From assembly GCA_045106955.1 (NCBI GenBank), contig JBGCFO010000014.1, forward strand, positions 1 to 15,942: a stretch of 15,942 nucleotides of DNA, in the 5' to 3' direction. Positions 6,662 to 14,354 of this stretch are shown in pieces (position 1 is the first letter of the stretch; each line of letters begins with the position of its first letter). Origin of the DNA: JBGCFO01 sp045106955 (GTDB taxonomy: Bacteria > Pseudomonadota > Alphaproteobacteria > Rickettsiales > Rickettsiaceae). A model generated the notes under the pieces. That model had not been told where the DNA came from, did no database searches, and worked only from the letters and a program-made list of their open reading frames with translations. A program made the translations under genes and the position numbers.

Positions 6662-7882
6662 TTAAATTCTCTTTATTCTTTTAAGAGTATGTATTTTTTG
6701 GATAATATAAAATGCGCCATAGCATAAGATACTCAAAATAAGCAGTAGACTTGTAAAACCCACGGTGCTTTCATTACTATGCAATCTAGAGACTAGAAAG
6801 ATTGCAATTCCTATTATGACGTAGTATAAAAATCCGAAAATTGATCCAGCAGTGCCAGTTACCTTTGCATAATCTTCTAGTGCGTATCTAAGGGTCATTG
6901 GCATAAGAAAAGAATGTCCAATAATATGTATAATCATTGGAACAAATGTTATTAAGATTTCTATTAATACAGAATGCACATATTGTTCTCTTAAGCTACC
7001 AACAAATAATAAAAATGTTCCTACAATGCTACAAAGTGAGCCGTAGGTCATAATTCTTCTATTATCTATATCGTGTTTAATAAGGTATTTACACAAAAAC
7101 GCGCCAGTAATATGAGTCATTGTCAGTAACATAATCAAAATACCATAATGAGATGCTGATATTCCTATTTTTCTGATAAAAATAAATGGAGCTTCTATAT
7201 AAAATCCAAAAGTGATGCTGTTAAATGCGCCAACAATTAATGCATACAATAATACAACTTCATCTGTACAGATTTTCTTAAGCACTTTAAAATACTTATC
7301 ATGATTTTCTCTGCCAATATGCTTATTTGTTTCTGGTAAAAATATAAAATATAAAATAGTTAAAACGCTAGACCAAATGCCTAAAAATGCAAATATATAA
7401 TTCCACTTTAGGTACTGCACGATATAACCACCAACAATGGAGCCAAATGAAGGGGTAAAGGCTAGACCAACTGAAAGAGTTGCGTATAAATGCGATAAAC
7501 GACTTCCAGAATAAGAATCTCTAGCCATTGCTTGAGCTATGACAGACCCAACGCTTGCACCAAATGCCTGAGTAAAGCGCAACCCGATCAATGCCAATAT
7601 ATTAGGCGCAAAAATTGAAGATAAAGATGCAAGAACATAAATCAACATTCCGAATAAAACTACTGGTCTACGACCTATGATATCTGATATTCTGCCTAGC
7701 GATAATATACCAAAAGCAAATCCAATAAAATATGCGCTTGAAGAAAGTTGCGCAATATTTGGTTTTGTATCAAGATAGCGCGCAATATTAGGTAGAGCTG
7801 TGCTACACATTGCATCTGTAATGTACGATAGAGAAAATAATAATAATAATGCCCAAGGTTGTACCTTGGTGATATTAGACAT
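6662..7882 (-). CDS. Bcr/CflA-type major facilitator transporter
   Basis: This is a 12-helix inner-membrane drug/proton antiporter-type protein of 406 residues, a normal length. Motif A of the superfamily is clear between helices 2 and 3: GRISDIIGRRPV at 63-74. RFTQAFGASVGSVIAQAMARD (102-122) matches the helix 4 segment typical of the Bcr/CflA branch, and FTPSFGSIVGGYI (142-154) corresponds to antiporter motif C. Family members export bicyclomycin, chloramphenicol-like compounds or small metabolites; the substrate here cannot be read from sequence, and in an intracellular bacterium a host or metabolic solute is as likely as a drug. It starts 8 bases after the ychF stop, so it is probably co-transcribed with it. 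Confidence 0.88.
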   Translation of the reverse strand: MSNITKVQPWALLLLFSLSYITDAMCSTALPNIARYLDTKPNIAQLSSSAYFIGFAFGILSLGRISDIIGRRPVVLFGMLIYVLASLSSIFAPNILALIGLRFTQAFGASVGSVIAQAMARDSYSGSRLSHLYATLSVGLAFTPSFGSIVGGYIVQYLKWNYIFAFLGIWSSVLTILYFIFLPETNKHIGRENHDKYFKVLKKICTDEVVLLYALIVGAFNSITFGFYIEAPFIFIRKIGISASHYGILIMLLTMTHITGAFLCKYLIKHDIDNRRIMTYGSLCSIVGTFLLFVGSLREQYVHSVLIEILITFVPMIIHIIGHSFLMPMTLRYALEDYAKVTGTAGSIFGFLYYVIIGIAIFLVSRLHSNESTVGFTSLLLILSILCYGAFYIIQKIHTLKRIKRI

Positions 7883-7890
7883 ATACTTTA

Positions 7891-8976
7891 TTAAACATTG
7901 AATCTAAAATGAACTACATCCCCATCTTTCAATGCATAATCCTTACCTTCTAATCTCATTTTACCAGATTCTTTAGCCTTTACTTCGCCATTAAAACGCA
8001 CATAATCATCATAGGATATAACTTCTGCCCTAATAAATCCACGTTGAATATCAGTATGAATCATAGCGGCTGCATTATAAGCTGTTGTATTTTTTAAAAC
8101 AGGCCAGCACTTAGCCTCCTTTGGTCCAACAGTAAAAAAATCCTGTAGATTGAGCAATTTATACGATGCTGAAATAATCTTATTGAGACCAGTTTCTTTT
8201 AAATCTAACGATTGTAAAAACTCTTCTTTATCTTGGTTATTATCTAATAAGGATATTTCATGCTCAATCTTAGCTGAAACAACAACATAATTATCTGTAA
8301 TTTTACTGATTAATTGTGTAAATTCATTTCCATTTACAGCTTCAGACTCAAGAACATTACATACATATAAAACTGGTTTTGATGTTAGCAAACCTAATTG
8401 AAAGAGAAATTTCTCACCATATTTGCCAGATAAAGCTCTAGCTGGAATATTCTGACTCAATGAGTAATACAAATCTTTAAGAATATCATATAATTCTTGC
8501 GCTTCTTTATCTCCTGATTTAGCTTTTTTTTCAACCTTATGTATTCTACGGTCAATCTGCTCATAATCAGATATAATCAATTCGGTATTGATTGTTTCAA
8601 TATCATCAATTGGATTAACCTCATTATGAACATGAGTGATATTAGTGTCTTCAAAGCAACGTACTACATGTATAATCGCATCAACCTCACGAATATTTGC
8701 TAAAAATTGATTACCTAACCCTTCTCCTTTGCTTGCGCCTTTAACCAAACCAGCAATATCTACAAATTCAATGCATGCTGGAATTTGCTTAGCAGATTGT
8801 GCGATTCGAGCGAGAATATCCAATTTCTTATTTGGCACGTCTACAATTCCACTATTTGGATCTATTGTACAAAACGGGTAATTAGCAACCATCGCACCCG
8901 ACTTTGCAGTTAAAGCGTTAAAAAGTGTGGATTTTCCAATATTTGGCAATCCAACAATGCCGCATTTAAGTGTCAT
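7891..8976 (-). CDS. ychF: Ribosome-binding ATPase/GTPase YchF (OLA1 family)
   Basis: YchF is a universally conserved Obg-related P-loop NTPase that binds ribosomes, prefers ATP, and affects translation and oxidative-stress responses. The product has 361 residues, close to the usual 363. The G1 loop GLPNIGKST is at 9-17 and the G3 segment DIAGLVKGASKGEGLGN at 73-89. The G4 position reads NVLE (207-210) in place of NKxD, the substitution that gives this family its ATP preference. A helical coiled hairpin lies at about 130-180. The C-terminal TGS domain runs from about 278 and includes the invariant IHTDIQRGFIRAEV (306-319). A clear promoter lies upstream and the transporter gene follows on the same transcript. 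Confidence 0.97.
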   Translation of the reverse strand: MTLKCGIVGLPNIGKSTLFNALTAKSGAMVANYPFCTIDPNSGIVDVPNKKLDILARIAQSAKQIPACIEFVDIAGLVKGASKGEGLGNQFLANIREVDAIIHVVRCFEDTNITHVHNEVNPIDDIETINTELIISDYEQIDRRIHKVEKKAKSGDKEAQELYDILKDLYYSLSQNIPARALSGKYGEKFLFQLGLLTSKPVLYVCNVLESEAVNGNEFTQLISKITDNYVVVSAKIEHEISLLDNNQDKEEFLQSLDLKETGLNKIISASYKLLNLQDFFTVGPKEAKCWPVLKNTTAYNAAAMIHTDIQRGFIRAEVISYDDYVRFNGEVKAKESGKMRLEGKDYALKDGDVVHFRFNV

Positions 8977-9035
8977 ATTAATTTATTAAATAATCAAAAA
9001 GCTGAATGAACTCGGAGAATTCATAGCCTAACACC

Positions 9036-9064
9036 ATTATATAAAAGAAAGCAGCGAGATGCAA
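9036..9064 (-). promoter_or_regulatory. Sigma70-type promoter for ychF
   Basis: On the minus strand TTGCAT (9064-9059) and a perfect TATAAT (9041-9036) are 17 bases apart. Transcription should begin near 9029, leaving a leader of about 50 bases before the ychF ATG. Confidence 0.65.
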
Positions 9065-9068
9065 ATGA

Positions 9069-9110
9069 ACTATCTATAGTTAATAGGCTATATCGGCTAT
9101 TCTTGATAGT
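9069..9110. repeat. Nested inverted repeats between the fliJ-like gene and ychF
   Basis: ACTATC (9069-9074) pairs with GATAGT (9105-9110), and inside it AATAG (9082-9086) pairs with CTATT (9097-9101). It begins 8 bases beyond the stop of the fliJ-like gene and ends 5 bases before the -35 box of the ychF promoter. On the minus strand no T-run follows, so it is at best a weak terminator or RNA-stabilising hairpin for the flagellar transcript. Confidence 0.35.
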
Positions 9111-9117
9111 CTTTTTC

Positions 9118-9522
9118 CTATTGTGTAAATTTGTTAATGCTAAACTCATCAAGTATTTTACCCTCTTGTTTTACAAGTTCAGCTCTCAGCTCTTGCTCCT
9201 TCTTTTTTAAGATGATTTCCAATCTTTTCACCTCCTGAAATTGAACGAATAATTCATTTTGCTTCATTTGTATCTTTCTAGCTAAATTCGCTCTTATACT
9301 GTACAAATCCCGCAATTTTCTTTCAACTCTTTCTAAATATTGGCTTAAATCTATTACGTATTTAGTATCGCGATAATTATCTATTTCATTAAGTTTTTCT
9401 TGCGTTAAAAAATCTATTGATCCTTCATTTTCTTCTTGATTACTCTTCAGTTTGTTAATCGATAAAAGCAACTCATCTATATTATTGTTATGAATTCTAA
9501 TTAAGCTTTTTAATGTTTTCAT
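9118..9522 (-). CDS. fliJ: FliJ-like flagellar export coiled-coil protein
   Basis: FliJ is the central stalk of the flagellar type III export ATPase complex; it inserts in the FliI hexamer and couples it to the export gate. This 134-residue product is close in size to typical FliJ (about 145) and is predicted to be almost entirely an antiparallel helical hairpin: one charged helix at about 5-60 and a longer one at about 62-125, with a polar turn between. Sequence conservation in FliJ is low, so the call rests on size, the coil, and its place 36 bases after fliI on the same strand. The ATG start follows an A/T-rich leader with no strong ribosome binding site. A generic coiled-coil protein is the alternative. 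Confidence 0.65.
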   Translation of the reverse strand: MKTLKSLIRIHNNNIDELLLSINKLKSNQEENEGSIDFLTQEKLNEIDNYRDTKYVIDLSQYLERVERKLRDLYSIRANLARKIQMKQNELFVQFQEVKRLEIILKKKEQELRAELVKQEGKILDEFSINKFTQ

Positions 9523-9558
9523 GGCAATACAATAATCTACTTAAAATACATAAACTTA

Positions 9559-10893
9559 TTATTCGTCACGCACTCCAGTAATTTCTTGTAATAACTTATA
9601 GCTTTGTTCCATAGAACTACTTTGTTCAGGAGATTGTTTAAAAAAATTCTCTAATTTAGAGTTCAGTACAATTGCTCTATCTACTTCTGAATTAGATCCT
9701 TTTTTATACACTCCAAGTCTTATCATATCTCGCATATCCTCATATGTTGACATTGCTTGTCTAGCAACTCCTATCATTTTATTTTCTAATTCAGTATTAC
9801 ATCCAGGCATTGCTCTAGAAATGCTTCGCAAAACATTTACTGCCGGAAACATACCTCGTTCTGCAATTTGCCTATCAAGCACTATATGCCCATCCAGTAT
9901 TCCACGAACGGCATCACTAATTGGTTCATTTTGATCATCTCCTTCAACTAAAACTGTGAACAAGCCGGTAATATCTTTGAGGCCATTGATTCCCGGGCCC
10001 GTTCTTTCAAAAATTTTTGGCAATTCACTAAATACAGATGGGGTGTAACCTTTGGTTGTAGGAGGTTCGCCAGCTCCAAGACCAATTTCACGCTGAGCCA
10101 TTGCAAATCTTGTAATGGAATCAAGCATGCATAATACTTCATTACCTTGATCACGAAAATATTCTGCAATAGTTATTGTTGCGTACGCAGCCCGTCTACG
10201 AAGAGCAGGAGATTCATTGCCAGTAGTCACTACAATGACGGTATTTTGTAACCCATCTTCTCCTAAATATTCTTCTATAAACTCCTTTACTTCACGACTT
10301 CTTTCTCCTATTAAACCTATAACTTTTACGTCAACTTTTGCATATTTAGTTAACATAGAAATTAAAACAGATTTTCCAACTCCGCTTCCAGAAAATATGC
10401 CCATTCTTTGACCATAGCAACAGCTAATCATAGTATCAATTACTTTGACTCCAAGGTCTATCTTTGTGCCGACTTTATTTTTATTTTGTGGATTATGCAT
10501 TGTATCATGATGTAAATGATATTGCTTTTCCCCTAATTGTAAAGGTCCAAGATCATCTAATGGCTCTGCTAAAGAATTGATTACACGACCCATCCAAGAC
10601 TCATCTGGATATATGATATTTTCATGCTCAAACACTTCTACAATCGACCCATAACCAACTCCTTCGATACCTTTAAATGGCATGAGCAAAACATTTGATT
10701 CATTAATTGCAATCACTTCAGACAATATTTCATTATCATTATTGGTATATATCTTGCATAATGAGCCAATCGCTACAAAATCTACAATTCCTTCGCATGT
10801 AACCACTATGCCCTTAATACCAGTAACAGAACCTTTGATTTTAACTCTATTGATTTTATTAATTTGTGAACTTAGCAGTGATATATCCTTCAT
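9559..10893 (-). CDS. fliI: Flagellum-specific export ATPase FliI
   Basis: FliI is the cytoplasmic rotary ATPase that feeds flagellar rod, hook and filament subunits into the type III export gate. The 444-residue product has an N-terminal beta-barrel domain (to about 90), Walker A GSGVGKS (169-175), catalytic Glu197 in GERSREVKEF, Walker B LCMLD (254-258), the family hallmark SITRFAMAQREIGLGAGEPP (259-278) and PSVFSELPKIFERTGPG (285-301). The C-terminal helical domain ends at DE. Virulence-type ATPases (SctN) share these motifs, but the FliJ-like neighbour and the absence of other injectisome genes favour FliI. Its ATG lies one base after the stop of the EAL gene (TAATATG), which indicates translational coupling. 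All catalytic residues are intact. Confidence 0.93.
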   Translation of the reverse strand: MKDISLLSSQINKINRVKIKGSVTGIKGIVVTCEGIVDFVAIGSLCKIYTNNDNEILSEVIAINESNVLLMPFKGIEGVGYGSIVEVFEHENIIYPDESWMGRVINSLAEPLDDLGPLQLGEKQYHLHHDTMHNPQNKNKVGTKIDLGVKVIDTMISCCYGQRMGIFSGSGVGKSVLISMLTKYAKVDVKVIGLIGERSREVKEFIEEYLGEDGLQNTVIVVTTGNESPALRRRAAYATITIAEYFRDQGNEVLCMLDSITRFAMAQREIGLGAGEPPTTKGYTPSVFSELPKIFERTGPGINGLKDITGLFTVLVEGDDQNEPISDAVRGILDGHIVLDRQIAERGMFPAVNVLRSISRAMPGCNTELENKMIGVARQAMSTYEDMRDMIRLGVYKKGSNSEVDRAIVLNSKLENFFKQSPEQSSSMEQSYKLLQEITGVRDE

Positions 10894-10894
10894 A

Positions 10895-12100
10895 TTAAAC
10901 TTCTATTTTTAAATTTTTTAATGGGGGTGCAAAAAAGTTACCCTGCATATTATCAATATTAATATCAAATAAAAATTTAGCAATTTCTCCGTTCTCTACA
11001 AATTCTGCAACGGTTTTGATGCCTAACTCTTCAGAAATTTTTACTAATATCTCTACAAAATACTGACTTTGATTATTATTTACAATATTCGAAATATAAC
11101 TACCATCAATTTTTACTAAATCAATTGGCAAGTTTTGTAATTGTCGAAATGTAGTGAACCCAGAACCAAAATCATCCAATGCAAAACGACAATTGAATTT
11201 ACTATGAAACTTATTAATAAAAGTCGCAGTATTTTCATAATCATCATTGAGAGAATGCTCTGTAATTTCAATAATCAATCGATCAGATACATTGTTTTTC
11301 TTTAACAAATCTTCTGATAAAGAAATAAATTCAGGATCCAATATACCAACATTTGAAATATTGATAGACAAATGTACATTAGGAGATTTATTAAGCTCAT
11401 CAACAACCATTTTAAAAACAATTTGATCGATAAGATTTATTAATCCTTTACTTTCTACATCTCCAATAATTTCTCCAATTGATATTAACTCTCCAGATTC
11501 ATTCGGAAAACGTAACAAACATTCATAATAATGCACCTTCATTGTCTTACTATCAATGATAGGCTGAAACATGAACGTTAGAGTGTCTTTAATAATAGCC
11601 CGCCTAAGTAAATTAAGTCTTTGATTGCAATATACAACATCTTTTACAAAGCCATTTTCACTATTGCATTCATAATAATATTTACCTTTATCATTTTTGC
11701 AAAGCAAAGAAATTAATTCGCAATATATCCTTTTAGCATCACATTGATCAGAATATTTTACATTTGCTATCTTGCATTGTAAATGCAAAGCAGATAAATA
11801 AGAATGAGTATAAAGCTGAGAGTCACGATATATTCTAAAGGCTAAATTCTGCCTCGATTTATCATCAATATCTTTAATAAAGAAAAATATGAGATCATCT
11901 TGCATAATGAAATTGCTATTTTCTATTAAAAAATCTACATAATTATTCTTGATGATTGTAGAAAAACTTTTCATTATTTCAGCTAGGTTATATTGCATAG
12001 ATTGTAGTTCCTGATAATTGCATAATTTTATCAAGAAACAATATCCAGATTTGAACAAAGAAAGATTTGCTCTAATATCTTTTATTACATTTAAATCCAT
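10895..12100 (-). CDS. EAL-domain protein (c-di-GMP phosphodiesterase-like) with a probable degenerate GGDEF domain
   Basis: EAL domains hydrolyse cyclic di-GMP to pGpG. The C-terminal half of this 401-residue protein (about 170-395) is a complete EAL domain: FQPI (178-181), signature E193-C-L in place of E-A-L, Asn247 in INISN, ITE (279-281), DDFGSG (309-314), VKID (329-332), AEFVE (365-369) and QG (386-387). The metal and catalytic acidic residues and the lysine are all present, so activity is plausible. Residues about 17-135 have the size and pattern of a GGDEF domain, but the signature position reads MQDDL (66-70), so cyclase activity is unlikely; a regulatory role is inferred. There is no membrane segment. 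It is the first gene of the fliI/fliJ-like transcript and is divergent from bolA across an 82-base gap. Confidence 0.88.
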   Translation of the reverse strand: MDLNVIKDIRANLSLFKSGYCFLIKLCNYQELQSMQYNLAEIMKSFSTIIKNNYVDFLIENSNFIMQDDLIFFFIKDIDDKSRQNLAFRIYRDSQLYTHSYLSALHLQCKIANVKYSDQCDAKRIYCELISLLCKNDKGKYYYECNSENGFVKDVVYCNQRLNLLRRAIIKDTLTFMFQPIIDSKTMKVHYYECLLRFPNESGELISIGEIIGDVESKGLINLIDQIVFKMVVDELNKSPNVHLSINISNVGILDPEFISLSEDLLKKNNVSDRLIIEITEHSLNDDYENTATFINKFHSKFNCRFALDDFGSGFTTFRQLQNLPIDLVKIDGSYISNIVNNNQSQYFVEILVKISEELGIKTVAEFVENGEIAKFLFDINIDNMQGNFFAPPLKNLKIEV

Positions 12101-12182
12101 TTTAATTGTGCCTACTAATGAAATGCTGGCCTTATATTATTAATTGCTGTATATTATCAGTTATTGATCAAAGAATAAAGAG

Positions 12183-12440
12183 ATGGATAGAGTTGCACGA
12201 ATAAAAGATAAGTTAACCATATTAAAACCACAATATCTTAAACTTATCGATCAAACTAGTGCGCATCGAGGACATTTAGAAAATGATAATCAGCTAGAAA
12301 CTCATTTGAAACTTATAATTCAATCCGAATCTTTAGATGATAAAACCAGAATTAATCAACATAAAATCATAAATAAACTACTATCGGATGAATTTCACAA
12401 TGGATTACACGCGTTATCTATTAAAATAATTGAAAAGTAA
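12183..12440 (+). CDS. bolA: BolA family protein
   Basis: BolA proteins pair with monothiol glutaredoxins to bind or sense [2Fe-2S] clusters and act in redox and iron stress. The product is 85 residues, short but usual for bacterial BolA-like proteins. The family pattern is clear: RIKDKL at 6-11, SAHRGH at 26-31, ETHLKLIIQS at 39-48, the conserved H60 region, and the C-terminal HALSIK (76-81) that is near invariant. The histidines used for cluster binding (H28/H31 loop and H76) are present. The ATG follows AAAGAG closely. The gene is divergent from the EAL/flagellar operon and 7 bases upstream of the ubiK-like gene, suggesting a two-gene transcript. Confidence 0.9.
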   Translation: MDRVARIKDKLTILKPQYLKLIDQTSAHRGHLENDNQLETHLKLIIQSESLDDKTRINQHKIINKLLSDEFHNGLHALSIKIIEK

Positions 12441-12447
12441 GTAATTA

Positions 12448-12648
12448 ATGAAAGGAAATATGAATTTACATTATATATTTAAAGCTGCCAAAGGAGTTTA
12501 TTCAATCGCTAAGCATGCCAAAAATAATCTTCAAGATACAATGGAAGATAGATTTATTTCTCGTAAGTATGTCACCAGGGAGGAGTTTGAAATTCTACAA
12601 GATCAACTGAATGAGCTTAGATCAAAAACAAAAAATAAAACAAAATAG
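12448..12648 (+). CDS. UbiK/BMFP-family ubiquinone accessory factor-like small protein
   Basis: The small protein of 66 residues ends in the signature segment YVTREEFEILQDQLNELRSK (41-60), which matches the C-terminal coiled coil of the BMFP family (UbiK, formerly YqiC), where VTREEFE is the most conserved part. The N-terminal part (about 5-30) is an amphipathic helix, as expected for a membrane-fusogenic protein. In E. coli UbiK supports the soluble Ubi complex that finishes ubiquinone synthesis. Co-location with ubiE and ubiB further downstream supports the call. The ATG at 12448 or the in-frame ATG at 12460, which has AAGGA close before it, could be the start. It is 7 bases after bolA. Confidence 0.72.
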   Translation: MKGNMNLHYIFKAAKGVYSIAKHAKNNLQDTMEDRFISRKYVTREEFEILQDQLNELRSKTKNKTK

Positions 12649-12686
12649 TATTGGATGATCAAAATTTACCTAAAAAGCTTTGATAC

Positions 12687-12714
12687 TTGACATAATATGC
12701 GATTAATATAAAAT
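12687..12714 (+). promoter_or_regulatory. Strong sigma70-type promoter for tRNA-Ile
   Basis: A perfect TTGACA (12687-12692) is followed after 16 bases by TAAAAT (12709-12714). Transcription should start near 12721, about 22 bases before the tRNA. Confidence 0.65.
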
Positions 12715-12742
12715 GATGCTTGACCCTAATTACTTAAGTTTA

Positions 12743-12819
<77 letters not shown>

Positions 12820-12841
12820 TCATCTGCAAATGTTTACCCTT

Positions 12842-12871
12842 GCTATAATACCGAATGATCAATGCATTGAT
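12842..12871 (+). promoter_or_regulatory. Extended -10 promoter and 14-bp palindrome upstream of sodB
   Basis: TGC followed by a perfect TATAAT (12844-12849) forms an extended -10 element; no good -35 box is present, as is common for this class. The start site would be near 12856. At 12858-12871 lies a perfect palindrome, ATCAATGCATTGAT, placed where a repressor would block initiation or early elongation. The leader to the sodB ATG would be about 96 bases. Operator function, and the regulator's identity (an iron or redox regulator would fit), are inference. Confidence 0.45.
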
Positions 12872-12951
12872 TTCTTCAATTAACTACTTGCAATAAAGAG
12901 TTATATGGTATATCACTTAGATTATTCTAATCGATGAGGTTGTAAATAATA

Positions 12952-13590
12952 ATGACAATATATAGCAGAGAAGCTAATCAGAATTCATATCCTTTTAAAT
13001 TACCAGAATTACCATTTGATACGTCTGATTTTCACGCTTTTAGCCAAGAAACTTTTAATTATCATCATGGCAAACATCATAAGGCATATGTTGATAATTT
13101 AAATAAAGAATTAGAAAGTATCGCAGATTTACAAAAAGAAGATTTAGAATCATTGATATTATCTAGTACTGATAAATATCCAAAAATATTTAACAATGCT
13201 GCTCAAGTATGGAATCATACGTTTTTCTGGCATTCAATTTCCCCAAGCGGTGGAAACAAACCTTTTGGCAATATAGCTCAAAAGATAGATCAAGATTTTG
13301 GAAGTTTTGATAATTTTGCATCAGAATTTACACAAGCCATATTAACACAATTCGGAAGTGGATGGGCTTGGCTAGGTTTAAAGGATAAAATATTACAAAT
13401 ATTTAAAACTTCCAATGCGCAATCAATTATTACAAATGGTATTTATCCAATCTTGGTTTGTGATGTTTGGGAGCATGCTTATTATATAGACTATAGAAAT
13501 CGCAGGCCAGATTATGCAAAAATATTTATTGATCATATGATTAATTGGGATTTTGCCCAAAAGAACTTGAATTATTTTATGAATATGTAA
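12952..13590 (+). CDS. sodB: Superoxide dismutase, iron type
   Basis: SodB converts superoxide to oxygen and hydrogen peroxide in the cytoplasm. All four metal ligands are present by alignment with the E. coli enzyme: H38 (in YHHGKHH), H89 (QVWNH), D171 and H175 (DVWEHAYYIDYRN). Gln85 in AAQVWNH, the position that holds the active-site glutamine in Fe enzymes, together with GSGWAWL (135-141), points to iron rather than manganese. The 212-residue length includes an N-terminal extension of about 11 residues (MTIYSREANQNSYPF), similar to my memory of Rickettsia SodB. An extended -10 promoter with a palindrome lies about 100 bases upstream. ubiE begins 31 bases after the stop, with no terminator between. 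Confidence 0.96.
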   Translation: MTIYSREANQNSYPFKLPELPFDTSDFHAFSQETFNYHHGKHHKAYVDNLNKELESIADLQKEDLESLILSSTDKYPKIFNNAAQVWNHTFFWHSISPSGGNKPFGNIAQKIDQDFGSFDNFASEFTQAILTQFGSGWAWLGLKDKILQIFKTSNAQSIITNGIYPILVCDVWEHAYYIDYRNRRPDYAKIFIDHMINWDFAQKNLNYFMNM

Positions 13591-13621
13591 AATCAAATAT
13601 GATGATAATATAATCTTGTAT

Positions 13622-14344
13622 ATGTTTGATCTGTCTAATAAAAAACAGTTGGTACATAACATTTTTTCTGATGTCGCAGAGAAATATGATCTGATGAATG
13701 ATGTTATGAGCTTTGGTATTCATAGATTTTGGAAGAAGGCTTTGTGCTCGCAAATACCAAATTTAAATTCAAAGATATTAGATGTTGCTAGTGGAAGTGG
13801 TGATATTGCATTTCGTATATATAAAGATGCTAAAAAACAAAATAAAGATATTCATATAACTTTATGCGACATCAATCAAGCAATGCTTGACTTATCTTTA
13901 TCAAAAGCAATTGATAACAACATTATAAAAAATATCGAATATATTTGTGCAGATGCTGAAAATTTACCATTTGAAAATTGTAAATTTGATTATTATGTAA
14001 TAGCTTTTGGTATCAGAAATGTGTCAAATATAGATAATGTATTAAATGAAGCTTACAGAGTCTTAAAACCAGGGGGTAAGTTTTTATGTTTAGAATTTTC
14101 AAAGCCTAAAAACTATTGTTTTGAACAACTATATCAGCTATACAAAGGTAAGATTATACCAAAAATTGGTAAAATGATTACTAATAACCAAGAGGCGTAC
14201 GAATATTTATCAGACAGTATTAGCTTATTTCCAGAACAAAATACATTTAAAAATATGATACAAGATGCTAGTTTTTCTAAGGCGCAATATCAAAATCTTT
14301 TAAATGGCATTGCAGCCATTCATACAGCTTATAAACTAACCTAA
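13622..14344 (+). CDS. ubiE: Ubiquinone/menaquinone biosynthesis C-methyltransferase UbiE
   Basis: UbiE is a class I SAM-dependent methyltransferase that C-methylates the demethylated benzoquinol ring of the ubiquinone precursor (or demethylmenaquinone). With the ATG at 13622 it has 240 residues; a TTG two codons upstream is less likely. The family N-terminus VHNIFSDVAEKYDLMNDVMSFGIHRFWK is present at 11-38, the SAM-binding motif ILDVASGSGDIAF at 52-64, the acidic DAENLPF segment at 111-117, and AFGIRNVSNID (128-138) with YRVLKPGGKFLCLEFSKP (145-162). The last residues, LLNGIAAIHTAYKL, match the usual GG-x-x-A-x-H-x-G/A-Y ending. It lies between sodB and ubiB; the gap to ubiB is 10 bases, so the two are almost certainly co-transcribed. 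Confidence 0.96.
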   Translation: MFDLSNKKQLVHNIFSDVAEKYDLMNDVMSFGIHRFWKKALCSQIPNLNSKILDVASGSGDIAFRIYKDAKKQNKDIHITLCDINQAMLDLSLSKAIDNNIIKNIEYICADAENLPFENCKFDYYVIAFGIRNVSNIDNVLNEAYRVLKPGGKFLCLEFSKPKNYCFEQLYQLYKGKIIPKIGKMITNNQEAYEYLSDSISLFPEQNTFKNMIQDASFSKAQYQNLLNGIAAIHTAYKLT

Positions 14345-14354
14345 ATCTTAATTT

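Noticed and set aside
6670..6688. CTCTT/AAGAG inverted repeat at the end of the transporter gene
   Set aside because: It is only a 5-bp stem inside coding sequence, with no following T-run; chance is the simpler explanation.
9948..10411. Short frames on both strands within fliI
   Set aside because: Shadows of a highly conserved coding sequence whose frame is fixed by the Walker motifs.
13616..13621. TTG start two codons before the ubiE ATG
   Set aside because: The ATG at 13622 begins at the usual family N-terminus; the extra two residues add nothing.
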